This document shows positions 52,394 through 61,568 of a stretch of DNA of 64,000 nt, piece after piece. Position 1 is the stretch's first letter, and each line of letters opens with the position of its first letter. The position numbers and the translations under genes were made by a program. The notes beneath the pieces are model-generated. The model was given only the letters and a program-made list of their open reading frames with translations, was not told where the DNA came from and made no database searches. The DNA comes from Jejubacter sp036620675 (lineage in GTDB: Bacteria > Pseudomonadota > Gammaproteobacteria > Enterobacterales > Enterobacteriaceae), in the NCBI GenBank assembly GCA_036620675.1, contig JAZHEE010000001.1, one strand, 5' to 3'.

Positions 52394-53569
52394 TCACGAC
52401 ATCAGCAGCCGATGCGCCAGCTCCACATAATATTTAACCCCCAGCAGCATCGCTTCCTGCCGGGGATTGAAGTGGGCGTTATGCAGCGCGGGCTGCTCCC
52501 TCTGACCGTTTCCAACGCCCAGCCAGGCAAAACAGACCGGCGCCAGCGCCTGATATTCTGAAAAATCCTCGCCGACGCACATGGGCTCGGGCTCCAGCCT
52601 GAGACCAGACTCACCCACCAGATGCCGTATCACATCAGCGGCGATATCACATAATCCTTCATCATTTACTATGGCCGAGTAGTCCCAGTCGTCGAAAATC
52701 ACCTCGGCCTCGCAGCGATGAGCCTGTGCGACGCCCTGCACAATGCGCGTCATCGCCTGCTTAAGCTGCCGACGAACCGGCGCGCTAAAGGTACGGTTGG
52801 TGCCGCAGAGGCGGGCGTCGTCTGGAATCGCCGCGGTGGTGCCATCGCCGCACACCAGACTGCATACAGAGAGCACGGCGCTATCGCTGGGATTCACTTC
52901 CCGCGCCACTATCGTCTGCAACGCCAGTAGCGTTTCAGCCGCGGCCACACAGGGGTCAATAACCAGATGCGGCATGGAGCTGTGCCCCCCTTTACCCCGC
53001 AGCCGGATATGAAAGGTATCCCGGTTCGCCGTCGCGATGCCGCGCTTCAGGGCGATAGTGCCGCAGGCCAGGGCAGGCAAAACGTGCAGCGCGAAAAACA
53101 TCTCCACGCCCTTTAAGGCGCCGGACTCAACCAGCTCTTTTGCGCCGCCCGGCGACATCTCTTCGCCGCGCTGAAAAATAAAAACAATCTCCCCTTTCAG
53201 CTGTTGCTGACAATCAGCCAGAGCGCTCGCGGCCCCCATCAGCATAGCGGTATGCATATCGTGTCCACAGGCATGCATCAGACCGGGTCTTATGGACTGA
53301 AAAGGCAGACCGGTTTTTTCTGTTATCGGCAGCGCGTCAATATCGGCGCGAAAAGCGAGCGTTCTTCCCGGATGCCCGCCCTTCAGCCGAGCAACGACGC
53401 CGGTTGGCGCCGGGCGCGTAATCTGCAACGCCGGGCAGGCCGAAAGCTGCCGGATAATATATTCAGTGGTCGCCGTCTCCTGGTGCGACAGTTCCGGATA
53501 GCGATGAATGGCGGCGCGCCAGTCGCACATTTGCTGGTAGAGCCGCTGCCAGTTGGGATCGAAAGTCAT
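52394..53569 (-). CDS. M20-family amidohydrolase (hippurate hydrolase/N-acyl amino acid hydrolase type)
   Basis: A 391-aa zinc peptidase-like enzyme that removes acyl groups from amino acids. The metal ligands are visible in HACGHDMHTAM (about residue 104) and in the GEEMSPGGAKEL region; the dimerisation domain follows. It resembles hippurate hydrolase and amidohydrolase subfamily proteins such as AbgB relatives. A glycine-releasing role (for example from acylglycines) would suit the neighbourhood but is not shown by the sequence. Confidence 0.88.
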   Translation of the reverse strand: MTFDPNWQRLYQQMCDWRAAIHRYPELSHQETATTEYIIRQLSACPALQITRPAPTGVVARLKGGHPGRTLAFRADIDALPITEKTGLPFQSIRPGLMHACGHDMHTAMLMGAASALADCQQQLKGEIVFIFQRGEEMSPGGAKELVESGALKGVEMFFALHVLPALACGTIALKRGIATANRDTFHIRLRGKGGHSSMPHLVIDPCVAAAETLLALQTIVAREVNPSDSAVLSVCSLVCGDGTTAAIPDDARLCGTNRTFSAPVRRQLKQAMTRIVQGVAQAHRCEAEVIFDDWDYSAIVNDEGLCDIAADVIRHLVGESGLRLEPEPMCVGEDFSEYQALAPVCFAWLGVGNGQREQPALHNAHFNPRQEAMLLGVKYYVELAHRLLMS

Positions 53570-54031
53570 GATCGTCTCCGTTTACGCAGAAAGGATACAT
53601 GCAGCATCAAACGTGCCAGTCCGGGTACTGGTAGAGAGATCCTTCCTGGAACCGGCAACTCCCCCAACACGCCCTACCCAGGGAAAGCCGGTCGCTATCC
53701 AAAAGGGAAGGGATCATCGTTCAGGCATTATCATTTAGATACCGGGCAGGATATTCCCCTGCCCCGGTCGGCCCATCACGCCATGAAACGAGCTCAGCCG
53801 ATAAATGTAACCTGAAAAGCTGGTGGCTGGCGCTGACACAGCGACGGACGGTTGACATATCCCATTCCGTACATAAAGAAAAACCCCATAATGCTCTGCA
53901 TCATGGGGTTTAAATATGGCGACAGCGCAGTCCGCCTTATACCGATACAATACCATCCGAAGAAATCTAAAAAACCACGACCATTCGGTCAGGCTATATC
54001 AAATCCACCGGCATCAACCCGGGCAGGTGCC
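53570..54031. other. Intergenic region between the M20 gene and the T6SS cluster
   Basis: No credible gene in 460 bases. It contains the T6SS-side terminator at 53875-53911 and probably the promoter of the M20 gene next to 53570. Confidence 0.4.
53875..53911 (-). terminator. Terminator at the end of the T6SS operon
   Basis: Stem AAACCCCAT/ATGGGGTTT (53881-53889 and 53903-53911) with an inner ATG/CAT pairing, followed on the minus strand by a T-rich run. It lies downstream of the decayed gene at 54032. Confidence 0.75.
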
Positions 54032-54378
54032 TTAGCGGCGGTATATCTCCTTCCGGAAGCGCTCTCTCAGCACCGCCATTTCCGCTTCTGTCCATGGACG
54101 GCTCGGCCCCCGGGCCAGGTTCAGCCTGGTCACCATCATTCGGATTGCGCTCTCGCTTCTTCCCAGAACGGTCGCAATATCCCGGGTCGGCTGATGGCCG
54201 TAGTTTTTTTCAGAAATCGCTTCTCATCATCGCTCCAGCTATTGCCGCTGCAACCCGGCATACCCGCCATCCTTCTTACACTCCCCACGCTTCTTCCCGG
54301 CTCCGCCGCAATGGCGTCCACAGGCTGGTGTTTGTAGTGTTTTTCCACATACTGAAGCTCCTGGACTGTCCATGGAAT
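54032..54378 (-). pseudogene. Remnant of a protein with Myb/SANT-like helix-turn-helix repeats
   Basis: Two and a half copies of one motif can be read: PWTVQELQYVEKHYKHQPVD..A.E.GRS..SVRRMA, then SWSDDEKRFLKK(N)YGHQPTRDIATVLGRS..AIRMM, then RPWTEAEMAVLRERF. They are split by a frameshift at a seven-A run (plus-strand T residues 54204-54210); one added A would join them. No start codon precedes the first repeat, where a stop comes 10 codons upstream. A GTG at 54348 could start a shorter product. DNA binding is likely for the intact ancestor. Position directly after the T6SS genes. Confidence 0.7.
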
Positions 54379-54425
54379 AGCCTGATCAGTACTAGCAGTA
54401 AATTATCCGCGTAGCGCTCCCTGTA

Positions 54426-55661
54426 TCACGGCGCGGTTGCCTGCTGTTTTATCAGCACATAGCGATTCAGTAACTGATTAATATGGATATCCGTCTGTAG
54501 CAGTAAGGCTTCCGGCAGCGGCGTTCCGGCTTTCGTCAGACTCAACTGGCGCAGTTGCTCTTCAACCGGTATCGCGCGCGCAAAATTCTGCGTGATGGTA
54601 AACACCATGGATTTCAGCTCAGAGCCGGTCAGGTATTTTCCCCGGCGCTCATCCAGCGTATTCAGGCGGCGGGTGAGCGCCTGTAACCCTTCCATTCCCT
54701 GATACCAGCCGGTGAGCGTCTCAGCCGGAAGGGCGTTTCCATCGATATACTGCTGCCACCGGGCGTTCAGTTTTTCCGCCTCTCCGGGCGCTGCCCGGGC
54801 CGCCAGCACGAAGCCATAATCCTGGCGCCACAGCGGCGGGAGCTGGCCCAACGTCTTCAGCGAGGCTTCGCTGGCGACCAGGGGTAACGGCGTGTCCGGT
54901 GCCGGATGGGTAACCTGCCAGCCCCATATCCCGGCGCCCCCTGCCACCAGCATCGTCAGCATTCCGGCAGTAAAAGCCCGCCAGGGGCGCCCGTGAGAAG
55001 GCGCGGCCGCCGCCGCTTGCGGAACGGAAGAGGCTTCATGAACGGTATAGACTAGGGGTTCAAAGGGGGCGGCTGGCTCCGGCGTGGGTTTGGTTGCCAT
55101 GGCCGCCGGCAGGGTAACCTCCCCTTCTTCCGTGTGGCCCCCGCCGCTATCCTCCAGCCGGGCCGCGGCATTCTGCATAAAGGTGCACAATCCCCGTAGC
55201 TGGCTGATATGCCTCAGTTCCTGACGCTGCAGCACCTCACACAGGGCGCTGAGATGCTTTTCAGCCTGATAAATCAGGGGCAGGTCAGCATAATGCAGCG
55301 TCAGCGTGCGCATCAGTTGCTGCAGGCGCTGGCTGAATCCGGCAAGCGTTTCCATTCTGGCATGAACCGGCTGCGGCCACATCTTGTCCCACTGGCGGGT
55401 AAACAGCATATCCAGTATCGCCAGCCCCTCATTCAGCCCGGCCATACCGGCAAGGTGGGTGCGGGCCAGGGTGTACCAGCACGCGGTCTGTAATTCAACG
55501 CCATTGTGGCGAAACAGCGACAGGCTCAGCTGCTCCACATGCTGCCAGTCCACATCCGGCCGGGCCGGATGGTTCAGCTTCGCCAGTTCATCGCGCAGCG
55601 CAGCATAGTCGGGAAGCTGGCGCGGATCGCCACCGGTTGTCAGAGGATTACGATTCTTCAC
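54426..55661 (-). CDS. VasL/TssA-like T6SS protein
   Basis: A 411-aa protein with an ImpA-type N-terminal domain (residues ~10-150), a proline/alanine-rich linker, one membrane segment near residues 230-250 (FTAGMLTMLVAGGAGIWGW) and a C-terminal VasL domain. Such proteins (VasL, TagA-like) are related to TssA and cap or anchor the distal end of the sheath at the membrane. GTG start at 55661. Last intact gene of the cluster. Confidence 0.82.
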   Translation of the reverse strand: MKNRNPLTTGGDPRQLPDYAALRDELAKLNHPARPDVDWQHVEQLSLSLFRHNGVELQTACWYTLARTHLAGMAGLNEGLAILDMLFTRQWDKMWPQPVHARMETLAGFSQRLQQLMRTLTLHYADLPLIYQAEKHLSALCEVLQRQELRHISQLRGLCTFMQNAAARLEDSGGGHTEEGEVTLPAAMATKPTPEPAAPFEPLVYTVHEASSVPQAAAAAPSHGRPWRAFTAGMLTMLVAGGAGIWGWQVTHPAPDTPLPLVASEASLKTLGQLPPLWRQDYGFVLAARAAPGEAEKLNARWQQYIDGNALPAETLTGWYQGMEGLQALTRRLNTLDERRGKYLTGSELKSMVFTITQNFARAIPVEEQLRQLSLTKAGTPLPEALLLQTDIHINQLLNRYVLIKQQATAP

Positions 55662-55705
55662 GGGATATTATCCATCAGGCAGGAAAATAAGGGCAAAACG
55701 GCAGT

Positions 55706-56143
55706 TCACACCATACGATTATCAAGATACTGCTGCTTCAGATGGCGGATAAGCACCCGCCCTTCCGGCATAAATTCGGTGCCGTAGCGCACCAGCCCCA
55801 CGCCTTTCAGTTCGGCATCGATGGCGTAACGCAGCTCGCCGGGCACCTTTTGTTCCAGCATCACCACCTCGATGCGCTTCAGGCGCGGTTCATATTTCAG
55901 TAACACGTCAGAAAACGTGGTCATCAGCTGATGCGCCGTACCGGGCATCCCCTGCAGGATTTTGGTCATATCCGGCAGGCCGTAGTCCGGCAGATGCGCC
56001 AGGGTGCCGGCACGGCAGTTAAGAATTCGCTGCATATTGTCCAGTACCGACAAAATCACCTGGTTTTCTTCGCTGACCTGGTGCAGATCCAGACCGCCGG
56101 AGAAGTTGCCATAGAGGGTTTCGTAGAGTGAGGGCTGCGACAT
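55706..56143 (-). CDS. tssE: T6SS baseplate protein TssE
   Basis: A 145-aa protein of the phage gp25-like family, a baseplate wedge component. The conserved region RLNCRAGTLAHLPDYGLPD-like (here ILNCRAGTLAHLPDYGLPD) and the family E.R motif region (YEPRLKRIEV) are visible. The start at 56143 (MSQPSL) follows AAGGA; an ATG three codons upstream overlaps tssJ more deeply. Confidence 0.92.
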   Translation of the reverse strand: MSQPSLYETLYGNFSGGLDLHQVSEENQVILSVLDNMQRILNCRAGTLAHLPDYGLPDMTKILQGMPGTAHQLMTTFSDVLLKYEPRLKRIEVVMLEQKVPGELRYAIDAELKGVGLVRYGTEFMPEGRVLIRHLKQQYLDNRMV

Positions 56144-56144
56144 A

Positions 56145-56687
56145 TCAGTCATCCTTCACCGGTTTCAGGGTCAGGCGGTTATCACCGGCCTCGATAACAC
56201 GCGCTTTATCCGGATCGAGGGAGTCGCGGGACAGCACCAGCCGCCAGGTGTCATTCTGCTGGTCCGGCGCCATAAACATCGCCGCCACCGCGACGTACTG
56301 CGCGCTCTCTTCCATCGGCATATCTACCATCACCGCGCCGCCGGGCGTCAGGCGAACATCCTTCTGCGCCACCAGGTCCGCTTTTATTGCCTGACTGTCG
56401 CTGGCGAACAGCGACGGGTAATCCGTGGCGTCAAAGGTTTTCCGGTCTTTCAACTGGTAGATACGAATCACCGTGGAGAGCGCTTCACCCCGGGCATTGC
56501 TGTTGACCGCCTCGCGGGTGCGAATGTCCAGATGCAGGGTTTTCACCTGCTTATAAAAAATCGATTTTGTCACAGCGACCGTGCCATCGGTGACCTTCTG
56601 CGTCAACCCACAGCCACTCAGCGCGCTTACCGCGGCCAGCGCCAGTAACAGGTTGCCCGTTTTACCAGTGATAATCGCCATCTTCAT
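56145..56687 (-). CDS. tssJ: T6SS outer-membrane lipoprotein TssJ
   Basis: Membrane-complex lipoprotein that binds TssM. The signal sequence ends in the lipobox LSGC, with lipidation at that cysteine. The mature beta-sandwich part contains RIYQLKDRKTFDATDY and the C-terminal LTLKP. The ATG at 56687 or the next one two codons later are both usable (GGAGG upstream); the longer ORF from 56726 would lie inside tssG. Ends within the start of tssE. Confidence 0.9.
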   Translation of the reverse strand: MKMAIITGKTGNLLLALAAVSALSGCGLTQKVTDGTVAVTKSIFYKQVKTLHLDIRTREAVNSNARGEALSTVIRIYQLKDRKTFDATDYPSLFASDSQAIKADLVAQKDVRLTPGGAVMVDMPMEESAQYVAVAAMFMAPDQQNDTWRLVLSRDSLDPDKARVIEAGDNRLTLKPVKDD

Positions 56688-57717
56688 CGGCCTCCCTTCG
56701 GCGAACATTCTCCTGAACCCGCTCATAGCGCCCCAGGTTGATGGTTATGGTGTGTTCTTGTTGTTCTGCTTCCCGACTCAGCGGACGCAGCACGGAGGTA
56801 CGCCCCAGCTGTACTCCCCCCTGTCCCGACCGGGCTTTCAGCGCCGCATCCGGCAACAGGCTGCGTTTCACACACAATTGCAGCCGGACATCCAGCCGGG
56901 CCCCCAGGTAAACATGCAGCAGCGCCATCAGATCGGTGTGCAAATCGCCACCCGGCAGCCAGCCCCGTACCTCGTCGGGGTTAGTGGTGGTCAGGCGCAT
57001 CAGCACCTGGCTGTTAACGTCGGTCGCGTAAGCGCCCATCACCGGGCGCCCTTTCAGACTGACCGGCTGACGTACGCGCATGGCAAGCGTTTTTTTCAGC
57101 GCCACCCTGCGCCGGTCGTGATGCCAGACCTGTGCCCGGGTATCCGGCGCCAGCAGACTGACCAGGGAGCTCATGCCTTCCGCCGTGCGCCCCGGCAGCA
57201 GCATGACCGGCAGCAGCGCCAGAAACCGCGACGCCGGGGTGGCAATATTCTCTGCACAGCCGTCAATTCCCAGCCCTGCCAGCCCCAGCAGGTACTGTGA
57301 AGTTCGGTCTTTTCCCCCGGCCTCAAAGGTGGCCGGATACGAGTACTTGCGCCAGATCCGGTAATACTGGGCGATCAGGCGGTGGTTGAAGATATCCAGG
57401 AAATCCGTGGTCGCCTCAACCCCTTCCCTGCGCTGGGCGATATCATCGATATAGTGCGTGGGCAGCGGTGATTCCACCCCATACAGCCCCATAAAGGTGA
57501 TTCTGACAGTGGGCGGCAGATGCGGATGCTCAGGCTGCTCCAGCCCCTTAATTTCCGAGGCAGGAAAACCCATACCGGGATGCGGACGAAAGCGTACCGG
57601 CTCCAGACCCACCTGCCAGGTGCTACCGATAACCGGTTGTTCCGGCTGACTCTGCTCCAGTAGCTGGCAAAAGCGATAAAAGTTGGTATACGGCAGCCGG
57701 TCGCCCAGCTGCTGCAT
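56662..57717 (-). CDS. tssG: T6SS baseplate protein TssG
   Basis: A 351-aa baseplate wedge protein (VasB/ImpH family). I start it at the ATG at 57717, which overlaps the tssF stop codon as TGATG and begins MQQLGDRLPY like other TssG proteins; an ORF start 15 codons upstream would overlap tssF by 46 nt. Conserved YRIWRKY and the FLGR-type ending region are visible in part. Confidence 0.92.
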   Translation of the reverse strand: MQQLGDRLPYTNFYRFCQLLEQSQPEQPVIGSTWQVGLEPVRFRPHPGMGFPASEIKGLEQPEHPHLPPTVRITFMGLYGVESPLPTHYIDDIAQRREGVEATTDFLDIFNHRLIAQYYRIWRKYSYPATFEAGGKDRTSQYLLGLAGLGIDGCAENIATPASRFLALLPVMLLPGRTAEGMSSLVSLLAPDTRAQVWHHDRRRVALKKTLAMRVRQPVSLKGRPVMGAYATDVNSQVLMRLTTTNPDEVRGWLPGGDLHTDLMALLHVYLGARLDVRLQLCVKRSLLPDAALKARSGQGGVQLGRTSVLRPLSREAEQQEHTITINLGRYERVQENVRRREADEDGDYHW

Positions 57718-59480
57718 CAATCGGGCAGGCGCGGACAGTGATTCTCTTTCCACCGAATACATTTTCCTTCTGGCTGAACAATCAGGGTGAGCTGATTAAA
57801 CTGATTCATATCGGTATAGAGGGCAAAAAAACGGTTCAGCAGTTCGCCAAACAGATGGATATCGCCCTCACCGGTAAAGCCGTTGCTGTCGAGCGTGACT
57901 TCAATATCCAGCCCGCGCAGCAGAAAGCCCTGTTCGAAACGTTGAATACGGTGATGCTGAACGCGCTGAATGGCGTCCAGACGCCGGTTATTCAACTCAT
58001 CCTCCTGCCAGTTATAGAGCGCCAGGGTGCCGCGCAATACTTCCGCGCTGCTCATCATATTCAGAAAGCCGGAACCCAGATGGCTCAGGACGCGCCAGTG
58101 AAAACGGTCTTCCGCCGGAGGATAGACCGGCAGCGTCGGCTTACAGAGATTCCTGACCGCAAGACGGGTCTGCACCACCTGTTCGCAGCGATCCAACAGC
58201 GTGCTTTGCAGCGCCCGGCGCGGCAGCTGGCCATTGGTGCCGGTGATACGTAATGACACGGTCTCGCGGGAGAACGCGCGATCCTCTTCCCACTGGTGCC
58301 CCCCCAGAATCAGCCAGGTGTCATGCAAACCGGTCACACCGCGCTTTACCCGGGTATGGTAATAACGCGGCGGCGCCTGGCGACGCATCATCCCGCCTTT
58401 ATGGCGAAAGCTACTGAACGGCACATACTCGGCATCACCGGTACGCCCGGAGCCCACCACGGAGTCAACGGAATAGATTTCGGTATACCCGTCCTGCAGC
58501 CGTTTAGGTCGTAACAGATATTCGCTTTCCAGTCCGTTGATGGTGAGAGGATCGGCTTCAAGGGTAAACAGGTTGATCACCGGTACGCAGTGCAGACAAA
58601 GCGCCTCATCGGTCACCGGCAGATCCGACGGCCAGGGGTGAGTGAACACCACCTCGATATCGAAATACGCCACCCCGGCCGGTGGTGTGATGCCCTCCAG
58701 CCCGTTGAGGTTGACGAACATAAATTTCTCGCGGAAGGTGAAGTATTCCAGCAGTAGTTGATAGCCGCTGAACGCGGTTTCACCTTTTGGCCACAGTCCG
58801 TCCTCTTCACTGAAACCGCCCGGCGAGAAATAACCATCAAGACGAACACGATCGACCTGGCCAGGCAGGCGCAGATACATCGCCGCCTGGCGCCGGGTCA
58901 GCATCAGGTGCAGTTGGCTGCTGACCGGCGCTTGTTCCGCCAGATACAGGCTCAGGCGGCTCAAATCCGCCTGCGACCAGTCGGCCTGCTCGCTACAGGC
59001 GAAGCGAATGCGCAACAGCGAGCGCCCGTCCGGCTCGGTGGTCATGGTGACCCCCGAGACACTGAGCGGATTCAGCACCATATCGCGGGTGGTACGATAG
59101 TTGCACACGGTATTGCGGGGCCCCACCGGTCGGGAATAAACCTCCATACCGGCAGGCACCTGCTCCGCCATTTTCATTGACTGCAATTCCGGGGTAAACG
59201 CCACCACCGACAGCGACGGAATAGTGCGCAGATAGTGCGGCCACAGCATGCTGACCAGCCCTTCGGTCAGCTCGGGCAGGTCATCATCAATTTTTTCCCG
59301 CAGTCGCCCCATTGAGAAGGCAAAACCTTCGAACAGGCGTTCCACATAAGGGTCGGGGGTACCGGCTTTATCCAGATCCAACATCGCGGCACGGTCAGGG
59401 TGCGCCCGGGCAAACTCTTTTGCCGCTTCACGCAGATAGCGCATCTCGGCGTCGTAATAGCGTAAGGTTAAGTCGTCCAT
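57717..59480 (-). CDS. tssF: T6SS baseplate protein TssF
   Basis: A 587-aa protein of the VasA/ImpG family, joined with TssG and TssE in the baseplate wedge. It has the characteristic start LTLRYYDAEMRYLREAAKEFARAHP (residues ~4-28) followed by DPYVERLFEGFAF. Length is typical (580-630). Confidence 0.95.
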   Translation of the reverse strand: MDDLTLRYYDAEMRYLREAAKEFARAHPDRAAMLDLDKAGTPDPYVERLFEGFAFSMGRLREKIDDDLPELTEGLVSMLWPHYLRTIPSLSVVAFTPELQSMKMAEQVPAGMEVYSRPVGPRNTVCNYRTTRDMVLNPLSVSGVTMTTEPDGRSLLRIRFACSEQADWSQADLSRLSLYLAEQAPVSSQLHLMLTRRQAAMYLRLPGQVDRVRLDGYFSPGGFSEEDGLWPKGETAFSGYQLLLEYFTFREKFMFVNLNGLEGITPPAGVAYFDIEVVFTHPWPSDLPVTDEALCLHCVPVINLFTLEADPLTINGLESEYLLRPKRLQDGYTEIYSVDSVVGSGRTGDAEYVPFSSFRHKGGMMRRQAPPRYYHTRVKRGVTGLHDTWLILGGHQWEEDRAFSRETVSLRITGTNGQLPRRALQSTLLDRCEQVVQTRLAVRNLCKPTLPVYPPAEDRFHWRVLSHLGSGFLNMMSSAEVLRGTLALYNWQEDELNNRRLDAIQRVQHHRIQRFEQGFLLRGLDIEVTLDSNGFTGEGDIHLFGELLNRFFALYTDMNQFNQLTLIVQPEGKCIRWKENHCPRLPD

Positions 59481-59528
59481 GTGTTTCCAGATAGATGAAT
59501 TAAAGGAGCTGACCAGAAGCAGGGCAGA

Positions 59529-59903
59529 TTAATCATGGGAGGCCGTAGCCAGAACGTTTCCATCTTTGTCACGGTAAATGGCACCGCCACTTGCATCAGT
59601 CAGCGTAACGCTACCAATGATATTCCCGGACTGGTCCTTGTATATTATTTGTTTACCGACTTCTGCTGTGGATGAGCCTGCCAGATGTCCGTACTTGTTG
59701 CGATAAGTCGTGCTGCCATCTTTTTCCTTTATCGAAGTCCCGAGTATCTGCCCGGTTTCATCTGAATAAGTCGTTTTTCCCATTGAGTCAGTGACTTCAT
59801 CAATCCGATGGAAACCGCCTTTCAGGTAAAATACCGAAAACCCGTCAAATGAATGTGCCAGCGGCGCAAATAAAAAACAGATAGCCAGAAGATACTTAAA
59901 CAT
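59529..59903 (-). CDS. Small secreted protein with YRD-G repeats inside the T6SS cluster
   Basis: A 124-aa protein of unknown function with a signal peptide (residues 1-18, ending AHS). The mature part has about four repeats of roughly 20 residues of the form (T/I)xY(R/K/S)(D/N/E)xxGxxxG(S/T): TTYSDETGQILGT, TTYRNKYGHLAGS, IIYKDQSGNIIGS, AIYRDKDGNVLAT. The regular spacing suggests a beta-solenoid or small beta-structure. It lies between tssA and tssF where no core gene belongs. Roles as accessory, immunity or cell-surface protein are possible; none is shown. Confidence 0.75.
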   Translation of the reverse strand: MFKYLLAICFLFAPLAHSFDGFSVFYLKGGFHRIDEVTDSMGKTTYSDETGQILGTSIKEKDGSTTYRNKYGHLAGSSTAEVGKQIIYKDQSGNIIGSVTLTDASGGAIYRDKDGNVLATASHD

Positions 59904-59972
59904 AATACGCATACCTTTCTTTAGTCATGTTTATTCTGAGGGGCGGAGGTTTCATTGCGCAAGGCGTTTTCA

Positions 59973-61568
59973 TCATCCACACAACACCGCCGCCCGGGCC
60001 GGGTCGAGGGCTATCAGACCGGCCAGTAGTTGTTCCATTAACGGCCCCAGACGGGCCTTGTCGGCTTCGCTGCGCCCGGCTTTCGTCCGCAGTAGTTTCA
60101 GATGACGTGCCCGAATTTCGAACAACAGCTCCGGCTCCCAGTGCGCCAGGGTAACCTCATCGGCCTGCGTACCCAGTTCACCGAGCAGATGTATCGCCAG
60201 TTCATTCCTGCCATACTGTTCGGCAAGGCGTGCCATCACCAGGCGCAGCAGCCACTTCTGACGTGCCGTGGTAATATCCGGGCGGCCCTGTAGCCAGGTC
60301 AGCGCCGCTTCAGTCCCCTCACTGTCGGCAAGCGCCACCGCTTCCGGCTCCAGCTGAAGAATATCGTCACCGGCGCCATTCACCGGGGCGGCGGCCACCT
60401 CATTCCCCCAGGCGCTGCCGGTATCCATCACCGCCTGATTTATCCAGTTCAGGGTCACTTCATCGGCAAAGGGAGTGCCATCATTAAAGGCCAGGGTTTC
60501 CAGCCCCCGCAGGCGGGTAAGCAGCCCTTTCAGGTCGGCAGCGATAATTTCCGCCAGCGCCTGCTGCCCCGACTTCATCAGCCCCTGGTGGATATACCAC
60601 TGCAAATCCAGCCACAGATGATTAGCCCCGCGGGAGAACAGACTGTCGGCCTGCTCCAGAATCTCGCTCCAGCTCTGCTGCAGATAAAGGCGTTTCAGTA
60701 ACGCCCGCTGATCGGCTTTAGGCGGTTCAATGCGAGTTCGCCCGTCGCCCGCTATCGCCGGGAGCTCCTGGAGCGTGTCGTGACGCAGGCTTTTCATCAG
60801 ATGATGGGCCGCTAACCAGCCGCCGGGCTGTTCCCGTAACCAGGCCGTCAGCGTACGCCCCTGAGAGAGCAGCTCCTGGCCGGAGGTGATACGGCCAGGC
60901 TCCGGCGCCTGACTACGAAGGGAGGATGCAGCCGGCGTGGCGCCGCTGACATTCTGAGGAACCACCGCATCCACGCCCCCTGCACTGACCAGACGCGCCT
61001 CCAGCGCACTGTACAGGGCATTCAGCTGTGGTCGTGTCTCTTCAGGCAACAGGGATAGCGCGTCGCTCATCAGCAATAACGCCCCGACGGTATGCTGCGC
61101 CTGTTCCCGCACCACCTCCGGATACAGGGAGAGACTGTCGAGCATACGGGCACTGGTCAGCCATTCCAGCGCCGCTTTACGGCTGCGATCGCGCTGCGGG
61201 TGCAACTGCGAGCCGAAGCGCGTAAGCAAACCCGCCAGTAGCGCCAGCCCCTGCGCCAGCCCCTGCTCCCCCTCCTGGTGCAGTTTTGCCCAGCAGTAAT
61301 ACGTCGCCACGCGGATATCTTTGGTCACGCCAGTCAGCAGCTTTTCAGCCAGAGCGCAAATCAACCCGGTATCCGCCCCGGAGAGTTTATTTACCTCTTC
61401 GCGCATCTGCTGAAAGTCGTCGTCATAGCTCGGATCTTCACCGACGGCTGAATCGCCGGGCAGAGGCAGCAGCCAGGACTCCCACAACGTCACGTGGTCA
61501 CGGGCCTGCTGCAACAGCGCGCTTTGTTCCATCCGGCAAGCGTTCACCAGCGCATTCAGTGATGTCAT
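59973..61568 (-). CDS. tssA: T6SS protein TssA
   Basis: A 531-aa cap protein that recruits the baseplate and primes sheath polymerisation. The N-terminal ImpA domain (~15-130) includes PSYDDDFQQMREEVNKLSG and the C-terminal region (~260-530) is of the VasJ type with conserved W and L positions (LWLDLQWYIHQGL). Start overlaps the tssM stop by 4 nt (ATGA). Confidence 0.9.
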   Translation of the reverse strand: MTSLNALVNACRMEQSALLQQARDHVTLWESWLLPLPGDSAVGEDPSYDDDFQQMREEVNKLSGADTGLICALAEKLLTGVTKDIRVATYYCWAKLHQEGEQGLAQGLALLAGLLTRFGSQLHPQRDRSRKAALEWLTSARMLDSLSLYPEVVREQAQHTVGALLLMSDALSLLPEETRPQLNALYSALEARLVSAGGVDAVVPQNVSGATPAASSLRSQAPEPGRITSGQELLSQGRTLTAWLREQPGGWLAAHHLMKSLRHDTLQELPAIAGDGRTRIEPPKADQRALLKRLYLQQSWSEILEQADSLFSRGANHLWLDLQWYIHQGLMKSGQQALAEIIAADLKGLLTRLRGLETLAFNDGTPFADEVTLNWINQAVMDTGSAWGNEVAAAPVNGAGDDILQLEPEAVALADSEGTEAALTWLQGRPDITTARQKWLLRLVMARLAEQYGRNELAIHLLGELGTQADEVTLAHWEPELLFEIRARHLKLLRTKAGRSEADKARLGPLMEQLLAGLIALDPARAAVLCG

